The notes under the pieces: model-generated | Databases searched by the model: none | What the model was told of the DNA's origin: nothing | What the model saw: only the letters and a program-made list of their open reading frames with translations | Program-made: the position numbers and the translations under genes | Part shown: positions 8,127 through 16,770 of the stretch, piece by piece | Numbering within the stretch: position 1 is the stretch's first letter | Layout of the letters: each line of letters begins with the position of its first letter | Assembly (NCBI GenBank): GCA_028284905.1 | Contig: JANQQU010000072.1 | Coordinates: 186,001-250,000, forward strand | Length of the DNA stretch: 64,000 bases | Reading direction: 5' to 3' | DNA from: Calditrichia bacterium | GTDB taxonomy: Bacteria; Calditrichota; Calditrichia; RBG-13-44-9; J075

Positions 8127-10218
8127 GAACAAACGCTTCCGCCATTCCCCCATCAACATTGATAATATTGCCGGTGCTTTTATCCAAAATGGCCGTTAAG
8201 GCAAATACGGCATTGGCAATATCTTCCGGACGGATAATTTCCTGCAGTAAGTTTCGTTTGGCATAAAAGGCCGGCAGTTCATTCACGCTAATGCCGTAAG
8301 CCTTCGCCCGGCCTTCCGCCCACTCCCCTTCCCAGATTTTGCTACCGATGATGACCGCATCCGGATTTACCGTGTTCACCCGTATTTTTTCAGATGCTAA
8401 TTCTGCGGCCAGCAAGCGGGCCATGTGTTGTTGCGCGGCTTTTGCGGTACCATAGCCGACATTATTTTTCCCGGCGACCAAGCCATTTTTGCTGGCGATA
8501 TTGATAATATTACCGCCCATCTGTTGTTTTCTTAAAATTTTTGTGCCGGCCTTCGCCAAATTGAACTGTCCGTTCACCAATACATCTTGCAACAGTTGCC
8601 AATCTTCCGGCGCGGTATCTGCCAAAGGCTTGGAGATTGCCAGGCCAGCCGAATGCACGATAATATCTACACCACCAAACATCAGGCAGGCTTTTGCAAA
8701 TGCTGCTGCCACAGATTCAGGGTTGCTGACATCACAAACAGCGGTGGTTGAAATATCCCTTCCAAAAGCAGCGTTCGCTTCTTTCAACCACTCTTCGTGA
8801 ATGTCGGCGAGAATTACATTCGCGCCTTCAGCGGCTAATTTATTGGCAATGGCTTTACCAATGCCCCCAGCGCCGCCACTGATAAACGCAACTCTGCGGG
8901 ACAAGGGCTTCTCGGCAGGCATCCGTCGCAGCTTTGCCTCCTCCAGCAGCCAGTATTCAATATTGAACGCTTCCTGGCTGGGCAGCGCTGTGTAACTGGA
9001 AATTGCCTCCGCCCCGCGCATAACGTTAATGGCATTAATATAAAATTCCGCAGCAACCCGGGCTGTCTGCTTGTTTTTCGCAAAGGTAAACATTCCTACG
9101 CCGGGATAAAGAATCACAACCGGATTTGGATCGCGAATGGCCGGACTGTCATCATGTTTACATTTCTCGTAATACGCCGCATAGTCACTGCGATATCGTT
9201 CAAACACCGGGAGTAACCGGGAGCGAAGGTTAGCTGAATCATCAAGCATTTCATCTGGGGCAAGGTCCAGCACCAGGGGTTTTATTTTCGTACGTAAAAA
9301 GTGATCCGGACAGGAAGTGCCAAGCGGGGCCAGCTTGTCCAAATCATGGCTATTGAGAAAGGGCAACACTTGATCATCATCGCTAAAGTGGCCGATCATC
9401 CGCTGATATTCTGAACACAGTCCTCTCAAAACCGGGATAATTTTCGCTGCTTGTTTTTTCCGCTCATCCGGAGGCAGGCTGGCAATTTTTTCACCGCCAA
9501 AAATCGGGCGATCAACCCCCTCTCGCTCAGCAATATATTGGGAAGCCATTTCAATAACTTCGAGACTGTTTAGATAACATTCATGAGCAGTATCTCCCCA
9601 GGTAAACAGCCCGTGTTTACCCAGAACTATACCGCGAATGCCGGGATTCTCTACCAAGCATTTTTCCAGCTGCAGCCCGAGATCAAAACCGGGACGTTGC
9701 CAGGGCACCCAGCCCATCTTGTTGCCCCAAATTTCTTTGGTAATCTCTTTACTGTTTTTGGCTGCTGCCACGGCAATCACTGCGTCTGGGTGTAAGTGGT
9801 CGATATGTTTAAAAGGTAACAAGCCATGCAGAGCGGTGTCGATAGAAGGAGCCGCGCTTTCCAAATCATAGAGGCAATGTTGATAGAGCGGCACGATTTC
9901 ATCTTCAAATTCAATTCCGCGGTAGATGTTCTTTAATTCCCGCAGCCGCTCGGTATAAAGCCCCGCGATCCCTTTCCGCGTTAGTGTACCGATATCTCCG
10001 CCGGAGCCTTTCACCCACATTACCTCTACGGCTTTTCCGGTTAACGGATCTTTTTCTCTTGTTTTGCAGGAAGTGTTGCCGCCGCCATAATTGGTCACTC
10101 GTAAATCCGCACCGAGTAAATTGGAGCGATAGAGGAAAAGGGCAACTTCATCGCCGCCCAATTCAGCAGCTCGCGTTTCGTCCCAGAGATAGGATACATG
10201 ATTGAATCTTTCTTTCAC
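8122..10218 (-). CDS. rhaEW: Bifunctional rhamnulose-1-phosphate aldolase / lactaldehyde dehydrogenase
   Basis: This 698-residue fusion protein completes rhamnose breakdown. The N-terminal half (about 1-420) is a class II aldolase that splits rhamnulose 1-phosphate into dihydroxyacetone phosphate and L-lactaldehyde; it shows TNYGGGNTSCK, WVKGSGGDIGT, zinc ligands in HLHPDAV and a further His in GKHGLF. The C-terminal part (about 430-698) is a short-chain dehydrogenase with a cofactor loop SGGAGGIGKA and the catalytic YGTAK motif, expected to oxidise the lactaldehyde. This is the usual RhaEW architecture of Bacillus and Chloroflexus. The start is GTG (10216-10218) without a clear ribosome binding site. 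It is the first gene of the rhaEW-rhaI-rhaB-permease operon. Repeats of an 8-bp unit lie on both sides. Confidence 0.92.
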   Translation of the reverse strand: MKERFNHVSYLWDETRAAELGGDEVALFLYRSNLLGADLRVTNYGGGNTSCKTREKDPLTGKAVEVMWVKGSGGDIGTLTRKGIAGLYTERLRELKNIYRGIEFEDEIVPLYQHCLYDLESAAPSIDTALHGLLPFKHIDHLHPDAVIAVAAAKNSKEITKEIWGNKMGWVPWQRPGFDLGLQLEKCLVENPGIRGIVLGKHGLFTWGDTAHECYLNSLEVIEMASQYIAEREGVDRPIFGGEKIASLPPDERKKQAAKIIPVLRGLCSEYQRMIGHFSDDDQVLPFLNSHDLDKLAPLGTSCPDHFLRTKIKPLVLDLAPDEMLDDSANLRSRLLPVFERYRSDYAAYYEKCKHDDSPAIRDPNPVVILYPGVGMFTFAKNKQTARVAAEFYINAINVMRGAEAISSYTALPSQEAFNIEYWLLEEAKLRRMPAEKPLSRRVAFISGGAGGIGKAIANKLAAEGANVILADIHEEWLKEANAAFGRDISTTAVCDVSNPESVAAAFAKACLMFGGVDIIVHSAGLAISKPLADTAPEDWQLLQDVLVNGQFNLAKAGTKILRKQQMGGNIINIASKNGLVAGKNNVGYGTAKAAQQHMARLLAAELASEKIRVNTVNPDAVIIGSKIWEGEWAEGRAKAYGISVNELPAFYAKRNLLQEIIRPEDIANAVFALTAILDKSTGNIINVDGGMAEAFVR

Positions 10219-10267
10219 AGGTATGGCTCTCGCTTGATTATTCTTTGCAATTTACTGCATTTGAAGC

Positions 10268-10352
10268 AAGTGAGCAAATGGGCAAAACAGCAAATGGGCA
10301 AATGAGTAAAGTTAACAAATAACTGCTCATTTGCTCATCTGCTCATTTTTTC
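10268..10352. repeat. Inverted pair of short-unit repeats upstream of rhaEW
   Basis: The left half (10268-10310) consists of GCAAATGG/GAGCAAATG-like units, and the right half (about 10323-10352) is CTGCTCATTTGCTCATCT-like, the reverse complement type. Together they could fold into a long hairpin ending in TTTTTT (10346-10351). The units match those at 8087-8126. It occupies much of the 205-bp gap between the XRE-cupin regulator and rhaEW, so it may act as terminator for the regulator on one strand or affect the rha promoter. Confidence 0.75.
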
Positions 10353-10423
10353 AACAAGCTTTATGATTCGAGAAGGTGGTATTTATGGGAGCAACCGCCT
10401 TATCGGCAAATTGGCTTCTTCTT

Positions 10424-11080
10424 TTAATAAGTCGGCGGGGTTATAATCCAGATTACTTTAACATCCATATCACTTTTGTTTTCGAAGGCATGCAGGCGGT
10501 TGGACTTGAAATAGAAACTATCGCCTTCTTTTATCTGATAGGAAACACCATCGACAGTTAATTCAAGTTCACCTTCCAGAACCAGGCCGAATTCTTCTCC
10601 TTCATGCGAGTATGTGCCTTTTGACCCACCACCTGGCTTAATAATCTCATACAACGGCTGCATCTGCTTTTCTTTCACATAGCGCACCAATTGATATGAA
10701 TTAATATTTTCGGTTGGAAAATGCATGCGAATTCTTTCATGCTTTCGCATAACAACAGATTCCGGTGTGCTGGTTTCAATCGTTAGAAAATCAGAAAGCG
10801 TTGTCCCTAATACGTTTACCGCTTTTTTTAGTAAAGCGATTGTGGGAGTAACTTCGCCCCGCTCTATTTTTGAAAGGGCAGCATCCGTACAGCCAGCAAG
10901 TGCTGCCACCTCTTTCAAAGTTAATCCATTAATTTTTCTTAACCCTTTAAGCTTTTGCCCAATTTCTTTATCCGTCATTTCCATGATTTCAGGCTTATCA
11001 TTACTCACATTGGGTTGAGCGGAATCGCGGTTCCTTGAGGTTCTCGTTTTCAAACTTTTTGTCTTTGTCTCGTTTTCCAT
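10424..11080 (-). CDS. XRE-cupin transcriptional regulator (PuuR-like)
   Basis: This is a DNA-binding regulator of about 218 residues. After a polar, disordered N-terminus of some 35 residues comes an XRE helix-turn-helix (IGQKLKGLRKINGLTLKEVA, then SKIERGEVTP). The C-terminal half is a cupin barrel (YSHEGEEFGLVLEGELEL, ending FKSNRLHAFEN), which senses a small ligand in this family. The ATG at 11078-11080 is preferred; an in-frame GTG lies three codons earlier. It sits between the amide/peptide operon upstream and the rhamnose operon downstream, all on the minus strand. PuuR relatives control polyamine and aminobutyrate use, which fits the neighbouring aminotransferase, but position makes the rhamnose operon an equally possible target. 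Confidence 0.85.
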   Translation of the reverse strand: MENETKTKSLKTRTSRNRDSAQPNVSNDKPEIMEMTDKEIGQKLKGLRKINGLTLKEVAALAGCTDAALSKIERGEVTPTIALLKKAVNVLGTTLSDFLTIETSTPESVVMRKHERIRMHFPTENINSYQLVRYVKEKQMQPLYEIIKPGGGSKGTYSHEGEEFGLVLEGELELTVDGVSYQIKEGDSFYFKSNRLHAFENKSDMDVKVIWIITPPTY

Positions 11081-11177
11081 CAATAACACCCGCTAAAATA
11101 ATTTATTGAACAATTCAAATATCGGTGACGATATAGGCAATATTAATGCGCCAACACTCATTTTAAAAATCATTTAC

Positions 11178-12686
11178 TTAGTTTATAATCAAAAATTTAC
11201 CGGTTTTGACAACATTGTCTGCTTTGATATGAAAGATGTACACCCCGGCAGTTAATGGACGGTTTTGCTCGTCCCGCCCCGCCCAATTAATTGTATGTTG
11301 ACCGGATGCTAATACACCAGGGTTATACTTGAAGACTTTCTGGCCCAGGACGTTGTTTATGCTGACAGAAACGGCCATCGGTTTTTCCAATTGAAAAGTA
11401 ATACTGGCATTCTTTGCGGCGATAGAATTTTGAAATGGATTAGGATGATTTGACACCAGTTTTAAAGGGGTTAAATCTCGTTTCTGCTCCGATCTGTCAT
11501 TTATACCAGTAGTTGTGTTTACAAAACGCACTGCATCAAATAGAACCCTGCTTCCCTGCGAGCCGGCATCGACGACATCCCTTAATAGCACCATACAATT
11601 TGCACCGGCGCTGAAGTTCATCGTAGCGATCGTCTGAAATTCATTTGGCGCGGCTGTCTGATCGACAATGAAGACATCTTTGCTGTTAACCCCACCGGGC
11701 TGCTTTACATAAATTTCATAGATGGCCTTATCGACAGCGTTGGGGGCATCCGGTACATACACTTGCACGTGGTATTCGCCCGGTTGGGGCAATTCCGGCA
11801 CCCAAACGGCGTAATGCCTGCTTTGCGCCAATGAATTCACAGAAGGTGTTTGCCAGCTATCATTATTATACCCTCCATTGAGTCGTTCCCAATCTGGCCC
11901 ATGAAAACGTTCAAAGCCGTTGTCGCCATCATCAATTAAGGGCGCGGATTTCCACAACCAAACGCTGCTATTACCACGCATATCGCGAATGGGATCTTGT
12001 GTGGTTCCCCACCATCCGTAGGAATTTACCGCCCAGCTTTGCTGCTGGTTAAAGAAATAAGTATCCTTGCGCATCTCAAAATGAAGATGTGGTGTGGATG
12101 CGCATCCGGTGTCGCCATTAAATCCGACAGTATCGCCAGCCACCACATTCTGACCGACCGTTACCACCATTGGCGGATTGAGGTGCAAATAAGTTGAATA
12201 ATAACTGTTCCCATGATCTATTATCACCACCCCCAGATCGCCATTTGGTGGCAGGCCATTTGGACAGGGATTAACACCTGCGCCAAATTCCGCCCAAACA
12301 ATCGTTCCACTCGCCGCAGCCAGCAAAGGAATTCCCGGGGCCATCCAATAATCAACCCCTGCATGTCCATCATAACAGGTCGTCCCATCGAGGCAATTGC
12401 TGGCCGGCGGGGATTGGCTGGGTGTCGTAAACCCATCCATACGGATAAATTCGCCATTCGGAGATTGCGTTGGATAAAGATGATCCACCTGGGCGTGCAC
12501 CGGATATTGCTCATTCGGCGGAACAGCATAGGGACGGATTTCCAGGAATGGCGCGGTTCCCTGGGCGAACAATCCGGTGATATTTAAAAACAAAATACCG
12601 AAAAAGATGCCAGCAACTAAGTTCCTGAAGTGGATATTTTCAAAAAGATCTATCCCTTGCCGGGCATTGTTTTTTTTCAAACTCAT
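11178..12686 (-). CDS. Secreted M23 metallopeptidase with golvesin-like domain and T9SS tail
   Basis: This 502-residue exported protein starts with a signal peptide ending near GLFAQ. An M23 (LytM) domain follows, with zinc motifs GHAGVDYW and HLHFEMR, so it should cut peptide cross-bridges of cell walls or small peptides. Next is a region like golvesin C-terminal domains (about 255-390; YAVWVPELPQPGEYHVQVYV, then LFDAVRFV), often linked to carbohydrate-active or surface proteins. The last 85 residues are a T9SS sorting tail (NHPNPF, SVSINNVLGQ, GVYIFHIK). Its ATG overlaps the stop of the aminotransferase gene by 4 bp (ATGA), implying translational coupling between a cytosolic and a secreted enzyme, which is odd. 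Domain calls are confident; the true substrate is unknown. Confidence 0.85.
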   Translation of the reverse strand: MSLKKNNARQGIDLFENIHFRNLVAGIFFGILFLNITGLFAQGTAPFLEIRPYAVPPNEQYPVHAQVDHLYPTQSPNGEFIRMDGFTTPSQSPPASNCLDGTTCYDGHAGVDYWMAPGIPLLAAASGTIVWAEFGAGVNPCPNGLPPNGDLGVVIIDHGNSYYSTYLHLNPPMVVTVGQNVVAGDTVGFNGDTGCASTPHLHFEMRKDTYFFNQQQSWAVNSYGWWGTTQDPIRDMRGNSSVWLWKSAPLIDDGDNGFERFHGPDWERLNGGYNNDSWQTPSVNSLAQSRHYAVWVPELPQPGEYHVQVYVPDAPNAVDKAIYEIYVKQPGGVNSKDVFIVDQTAAPNEFQTIATMNFSAGANCMVLLRDVVDAGSQGSRVLFDAVRFVNTTTGINDRSEQKRDLTPLKLVSNHPNPFQNSIAAKNASITFQLEKPMAVSVSINNVLGQKVFKYNPGVLASGQHTINWAGRDEQNRPLTAGVYIFHIKADNVVKTGKFLIIN

Positions 12687-13990
12687 GACGCTTCCTTAAT
12701 TGCTTTTTGGATTATACTAAACGCGCTTTCCAATTGATCATCAGTAATAACCAATGGCATCAATGTCCTCAAAACATTACTATAAGTACCTGCGGACATT
12801 ATAATTAGCCCATGTTCATAGCAATATTGACAGATTGCCGACAACAGTTGCGGATTGGGTGTTTTGCTGGCTCTATCCGTAACGAATTCTATACCGACCA
12901 TAGCGCCCAAACCGCGGATGTCTCCAATTGTATCATAATCTTTTTGCAATGCCTGGAAAAATCCCTTTACCTGCTTCCCGATTTCTGCGGATCGTTCCGC
13001 CAGGTTTTCCTGCTCATAAACATCAATGGTTGCCAGGGCAGCCCGGCAGGCGACCGGATTACCGGCATAGGTACCTCCCAAACCACCGACATGCGGTGCA
13101 TTCATCAACTCAGTTTTACCGGTGACCGCACTGAGCGGCATTCCGGAAGCGAGCGACTTGCCTAAAACCATCAAGTCTGCTTCGACTTTAAAATGTTCCA
13201 TCGCGAACATCTTACCAGTCCGGCAGAAACCGGATTGCACTTCATCGGCAATGAGCAGGATGTCGTTTTCCTGACAGATCTCATTTAATGTCGGGATAAA
13301 ATCAAAGGGCGGCACCACGAATCCTCCCTCGCCGAGTACCGGCTCGATAATAATAGCAGCTACTTTTTCCGCCGCGACGTGATTTTTGAAAAAAGTGGTG
13401 AAATAATCCCGATAGGCCTGGCGATTATCAGCGCCCGGCGTGCCGATGGGATCGCGGTAGTCATACGGGAACTGGGCCCGATAGATTTCCGGAGCAAAAG
13501 GGCCAAAGCCATATTTGTACGGCTTCACTTTACTGGTGAGGGACATCGCCAACAAGGTGCGGCCGTGAAATGCATGTTCGAAGGCGATAATCGCTTCCCG
13601 GCCGGTAGCATAGCGGGCGATTTTAACGGCATTTTCCACCGCTTCTGCCCCACTGTTGAAAAACAAGGTTTGCTTATCCGATTTGCCCGGCACAATTCGA
13701 TTGAGCTTTTCCGCCAGGGCAATAGCCGGTTCATACATCATCACGTTAAAACAGCTATGGATGTATTCTCCGGATTGCTCGCGAATCGCGGTGACGACCT
13801 CCGGGGGACAATGGCCGGCATTCAAACTGCCGATGCCGCCGGAAAAATCGACATATTCATTGCCATCAATATCATAGACGAGAGCGCCTTCTCCCCGGGC
13901 AATAAACAGGGGCGTTACATGAAATGGTCCCCGGGGCATTGCTTTTTCCCGGCGCGCTTTCAACTCCGCAGATTTTTTGATTGAATACAT
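12683..13990 (-). CDS. Class III aminotransferase (4-aminobutyrate or related omega-amine)
   Basis: This 435-residue PLP enzyme moves an amino group from an omega-amino acid or amine to an oxo acid such as 2-oxoglutarate. Family features are GGIGSLNAGHCPP, the cofactor phosphate segment FNSGAEAVENA, IADEVQSGFCRTG, and the Schiff-base lysine K278 in LGKSLASGMPLSAV. It resembles GabT/PuuE-type enzymes in length and order. The ATG at 13988-13990 (MYSIKK) is preferred because a perfect AAGGAG lies 6 bases before it; an upstream ATG at 14014 lacks this. The carbon-nitrogen hydrolase is immediately upstream and the M23 peptidase overlaps downstream. An amidase followed by an aminotransferase suggests use of an aminoamide, an ureido acid or a similar compound. 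Confidence 0.88.
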   Translation of the reverse strand: MYSIKKSAELKARREKAMPRGPFHVTPLFIARGEGALVYDIDGNEYVDFSGGIGSLNAGHCPPEVVTAIREQSGEYIHSCFNVMMYEPAIALAEKLNRIVPGKSDKQTLFFNSGAEAVENAVKIARYATGREAIIAFEHAFHGRTLLAMSLTSKVKPYKYGFGPFAPEIYRAQFPYDYRDPIGTPGADNRQAYRDYFTTFFKNHVAAEKVAAIIIEPVLGEGGFVVPPFDFIPTLNEICQENDILLIADEVQSGFCRTGKMFAMEHFKVEADLMVLGKSLASGMPLSAVTGKTELMNAPHVGGLGGTYAGNPVACRAALATIDVYEQENLAERSAEIGKQVKGFFQALQKDYDTIGDIRGLGAMVGIEFVTDRASKTPNPQLLSAICQYCYEHGLIIMSAGTYSNVLRTLMPLVITDDQLESAFSIIQKAIKEAS

Positions 13991-14021
13991 GGATTGCTCC
14001 TTCATTTCATTCAAATTTATT

Positions 14022-14894
14022 TTATAATTTTTTCTGAACGGCGACCGGCCCTAAGTCTTTAAATCCCTCTCCATTGGCAATGCCTTTTTCATAAGGGGGA
14101 AATGTATGAGGAAAGGCTTTTAATTGTTTCAGATGTTGGGAGACATTGGCAGTGCCAAACTCGCGGGCAGTTTTCACATTTTCCAGGTCGAGAATTTCCA
14201 CCATCATCACGGTTTCGTTGCCAGCAGACTGCAGCACACGGCCATGCGGATCAACAAAACGGGACTGACCAACGCCGCCCCAGCCAACCCCATTAACATC
14301 GATGAAATAGCATTGGTTAAAAATGGCATTCGCCCGCGCCAGTACCAGTTCCTGCTCGCGGTCGGCCGAGGTGGTCATCGTTGGGTGGAGAATAACTTCC
14401 GCGCCCATCCAGGCGAGAGTGCGGCACACTTCCGGAAACCACATATCGTAACAAATGCAGAGACCGAAGCGGCCAACCGCAGGGACGTCAAACACGCAAA
14501 AATCCTGTCCGGGCGTAGTTTCCTCCAACGGCTGCCAGGGAAACAGCTTACGGTAAGTCGTAACAAGTTCGCCTTCCGGAGAAATAACTACTGCCGTGTT
14601 GTAAATCGCATCGCCTTCCCGTTCATATATTGTTCCGGGCACTAGCCAGCGTTTATACTTTTTCGCGATGCTGCATAACTCTTCCGTTAACGGTCCGGGA
14701 ATTGACTCGGCATCTTTTTTCCATGCCGGATAGGGCGCACCGTAGAGGGCAAACTCACTGAAAACTAGCATTTCCGCAAAAGGATAAGCAGCAGTGCAGA
14801 ATTTGATATAACGCTTCATCGATTCCAGGTTAGCGCGAACATCCCCGCCCTGCACGAACATCTGAACGCCGATGATACCAAATTTTCGTCCCAT
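14022..14894 (-). CDS. Carbon-nitrogen hydrolase (nitrilase superfamily)
   Basis: This 290-residue cytosolic amidase-like enzyme has the full catalytic set of the nitrilase superfamily: E47 (VFSEFALYG), K116 (TYRKLFPW) and C148 (GLCICYDMWFPE). It should hydrolyse an amide, carbamoyl or N-acyl compound and release ammonia. The ATG at 14892-14894 (MGRKFG) is well supported by GGAG about 7 bases upstream; an earlier in-frame start at 14972 would add 26 residues with no family match. It lies between the ABC ATPase gene and the aminotransferase gene. Related functions include N-carbamoylputrescine amidase, beta-ureidopropionase and formamidase, and the sequence does not let me choose. Context favours an amino compound brought in by the adjacent transporter. 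Confidence 0.88.
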   Translation of the reverse strand: MGRKFGIIGVQMFVQGGDVRANLESMKRYIKFCTAAYPFAEMLVFSEFALYGAPYPAWKKDAESIPGPLTEELCSIAKKYKRWLVPGTIYEREGDAIYNTAVVISPEGELVTTYRKLFPWQPLEETTPGQDFCVFDVPAVGRFGLCICYDMWFPEVCRTLAWMGAEVILHPTMTTSADREQELVLARANAIFNQCYFIDVNGVGWGGVGQSRFVDPHGRVLQSAGNETVMMVEILDLENVKTAREFGTANVSQHLKQLKAFPHTFPPYEKGIANGEGFKDLGPVAVQKKL

Positions 14895-14977
14895 AATATT
14901 CTCCGTTAAATGTTGACTCTTTTTTACCGGCAAAATGCTTGCGCAAATTGACGGTAATATTTCTTGCTGCAATCATT

Positions 14978-15760
14978 TCAAAGTGTTGCTGCAAACAAAT
15001 CTTGTGTATATGCTTTCCCGGGGTTCGCCAGTATTGCTTGTGCATCGCCGCTTTCCACAATATTCCCTTCCCGCATAATGATCAGGCGATTCGCCAGGTG
15101 TTGTATGACGGTTAAGTCGTGCGTTACAAATATGTATGTCAAACCTTCGGTGTCCTGCAGCTCGATGAGTAGATTGATAATTTGCGACTGGATCGAAACG
15201 TCCAGAGCCGAAGTGGGTTCATCGAGAAGAATCAGCTTTGGTTTTAAGGCAATCGCCCGGGCAATCGCGGCCCGTTGCAACTGTCCGCCACTGAATTGCG
15301 CCGGTAATTGTTGCAATAAGTTCGCCGGCAATCCCACCTGTTCAGCTAATTCATTCACTCTGTGCATCCGGGCAATCTTATCACCATAGTGGTGGATTAC
15401 CAGCGGCTCCTCGATCGATTTGTAAACCGGCCAGCGGGGATCGAAAGAGAGCTGCGGCTGTTGGAAAACGATACCAATTTTTCGCCGGAATTCAATCAGC
15501 TGCTGTTTAGAGAATTCAGCAATATTGGCGTCTTCAAAAACTATCGAACCATTGTCTGGCTGTTCCAGGCCTAACAGCAGGCGCATTAAAGTCGATTTAC
15601 CCGATCCGGATTCACCGACGATACCTAATGTCTCGCCGGGATGCACATGAAAAGAAACATCTTTTAGCGCTTGTATGGTTAGTTTTCCGACACGATACAA
15701 ACGGGCAACATTCTCGCAGCGCAATAATTGTGATGCGCTCTTTTGCTTACTTTCTGCCAT
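14978..15760 (-). CDS. Peptide-type ABC transporter ATPase (DppF/OppF-like)
   Basis: This 260-residue ATPase is one of two that drive the dipeptide/oligopeptide-family importer encoded here. It has Walker A GESGSGKST, the signature motif FSGGQLQRAAIARA, Walker B LILLDEPTSALD and the switch histidine in FVTHD. It lacks the cysteine-rich C-terminal extension seen in its partner at 15802-16770. It lies 41 bp downstream of that partner. The protein is cytosolic and associates with the two permeases. The peptide/nickel transporter subfamily (PepT) is certain; the solute is not readable from the ATPase. Confidence 0.9.
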   Translation of the reverse strand: MAESKQKSASQLLRCENVARLYRVGKLTIQALKDVSFHVHPGETLGIVGESGSGKSTLMRLLLGLEQPDNGSIVFEDANIAEFSKQQLIEFRRKIGIVFQQPQLSFDPRWPVYKSIEEPLVIHHYGDKIARMHRVNELAEQVGLPANLLQQLPAQFSGGQLQRAAIARAIALKPKLILLDEPTSALDVSIQSQIINLLIELQDTEGLTYIFVTHDLTVIQHLANRLIIMREGNIVESGDAQAILANPGKAYTQDLFAATL

Positions 15761-15801
15761 TTCTACTTTCTATGGATAGTAAGTTTATATCAACTGCTTC
15801 A

Positions 15802-16770
15802 TTAACTACCACTCTGCGCGTTATATAAAAAACAAGCGACTTTCCGGCGACTTTCAATCGTTTCGGTTTTTGGCACCAGCTCGGAGCAATGAGGCAGTTT
15901 CTCCGGGCAGCGGGGATTAAATTTACATTGATCGAGCAAAGTGCCGGCCAGCGGCGGCGTTCCGGGAATTGTATTGAGCTGACTACGGAATGGGTGCTTC
16001 CCGGGCCGGGAGGCAAGCAGCGCTTTGGTGTAGGGATGCATCGGATTTGCGATGATCGATTGCGTGCCCCCCTGCTCGACGATTCTGCCACCATACATAA
16101 TCATCAAATCGCTGCAAACTTCCGAAATAACTCCGATGTTATGGGAAATAAGCAATAGCGTCATATTGTATTGTTGCTGCAGATTTTTTAACAAGCGTAA
16201 TATCTGCAGTTGGATAGTTGCATCCAGTGCAGTGGTTGGTTCGTCTGCCAGTAAAATTTCCGGCTCCAGACTGAGCGCCATGGCAATCAGCACTCTTTGC
16301 AACATCCCGCCGCTCAATTGATGCGGATAGCTTGCCAAAACCCGGGCGGTATCCGGTAGTTCTACTTCCTGCAGATATTTCTCCATCCGGCCCCGGCGAA
16401 TAGTTTTCTCTTCAGCATAATGCGTTTTGATGATATCGTCGAACTGCGCGGCAATCGTCAGCACCGGATTTAATGCAGTGCGCGGATTCTGGAATATCAT
16501 TGCCATCCGGCTACCACGGATATTGCGCATGTCCGCGCTTGATAAATTTACCAGATTCTCTTCGCCAAACCAGATTTCTCCACTTTTAACATTCACACCA
16601 GGCGGCAGTAATTGCATCAGGGACCAGGCGGTCATCGATTTACCTGAACCGCTCTCCCCCACCAGGCCAACGCTTTGCCCGGCATTGATCTGAAAAGAGA
16701 CGCCTTCCAATAAGGATATACTACCGGCATTTACATTCAAATCTTTGACAGTAAGCAAGGGAGCAATCAT
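15802..16770 (-). CDS. Peptide-type ABC transporter ATPase (DppD/OppD-like)
   Basis: This 322-residue ATPase pairs with the DppF-like protein. Motifs are Walker A GESGSGKSM, signature LSGGMLQRVLIAMA, Walker B ILLADEPTTALD and H-loop ISHN. After about residue 260 comes the family C-terminal extension with a cysteine cluster (CKFNPRCPEKLPHC), typical of OppD/DppD. The start codon overlaps the stop of the permease gene by 4 bp (ATGA at 16767-16770), a sign of coupled translation. Together with two permeases and one binding protein it completes a five-part importer. Confidence 0.9.
   Translation of the reverse strand: MIAPLLTVKDLNVNAGSISLLEGVSFQINAGQSVGLVGESGSGKSMTAWSLMQLLPPGVNVKSGEIWFGEENLVNLSSADMRNIRGSRMAMIFQNPRTALNPVLTIAAQFDDIIKTHYAEEKTIRRGRMEKYLQEVELPDTARVLASYPHQLSGGMLQRVLIAMALSLEPEILLADEPTTALDATIQLQILRLLKNLQQQYNMTLLLISHNIGVISEVCSDLMIMYGGRIVEQGGTQSIIANPMHPYTKALLASRPGKHPFRSQLNTIPGTPPLAGTLLDQCKFNPRCPEKLPHCSELVPKTETIESRRKVACFLYNAQSGS

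Noticed and set aside
12683-14894. Reductive pyrimidine breakdown (beta-ureidopropionase and beta-alanine aminotransferase)
   Set aside because: The enzyme pair would fit and an NCS1 permease is nearby, but no dihydropyrimidinase or dihydropyrimidine dehydrogenase gene is present and the permease belongs to another operon.
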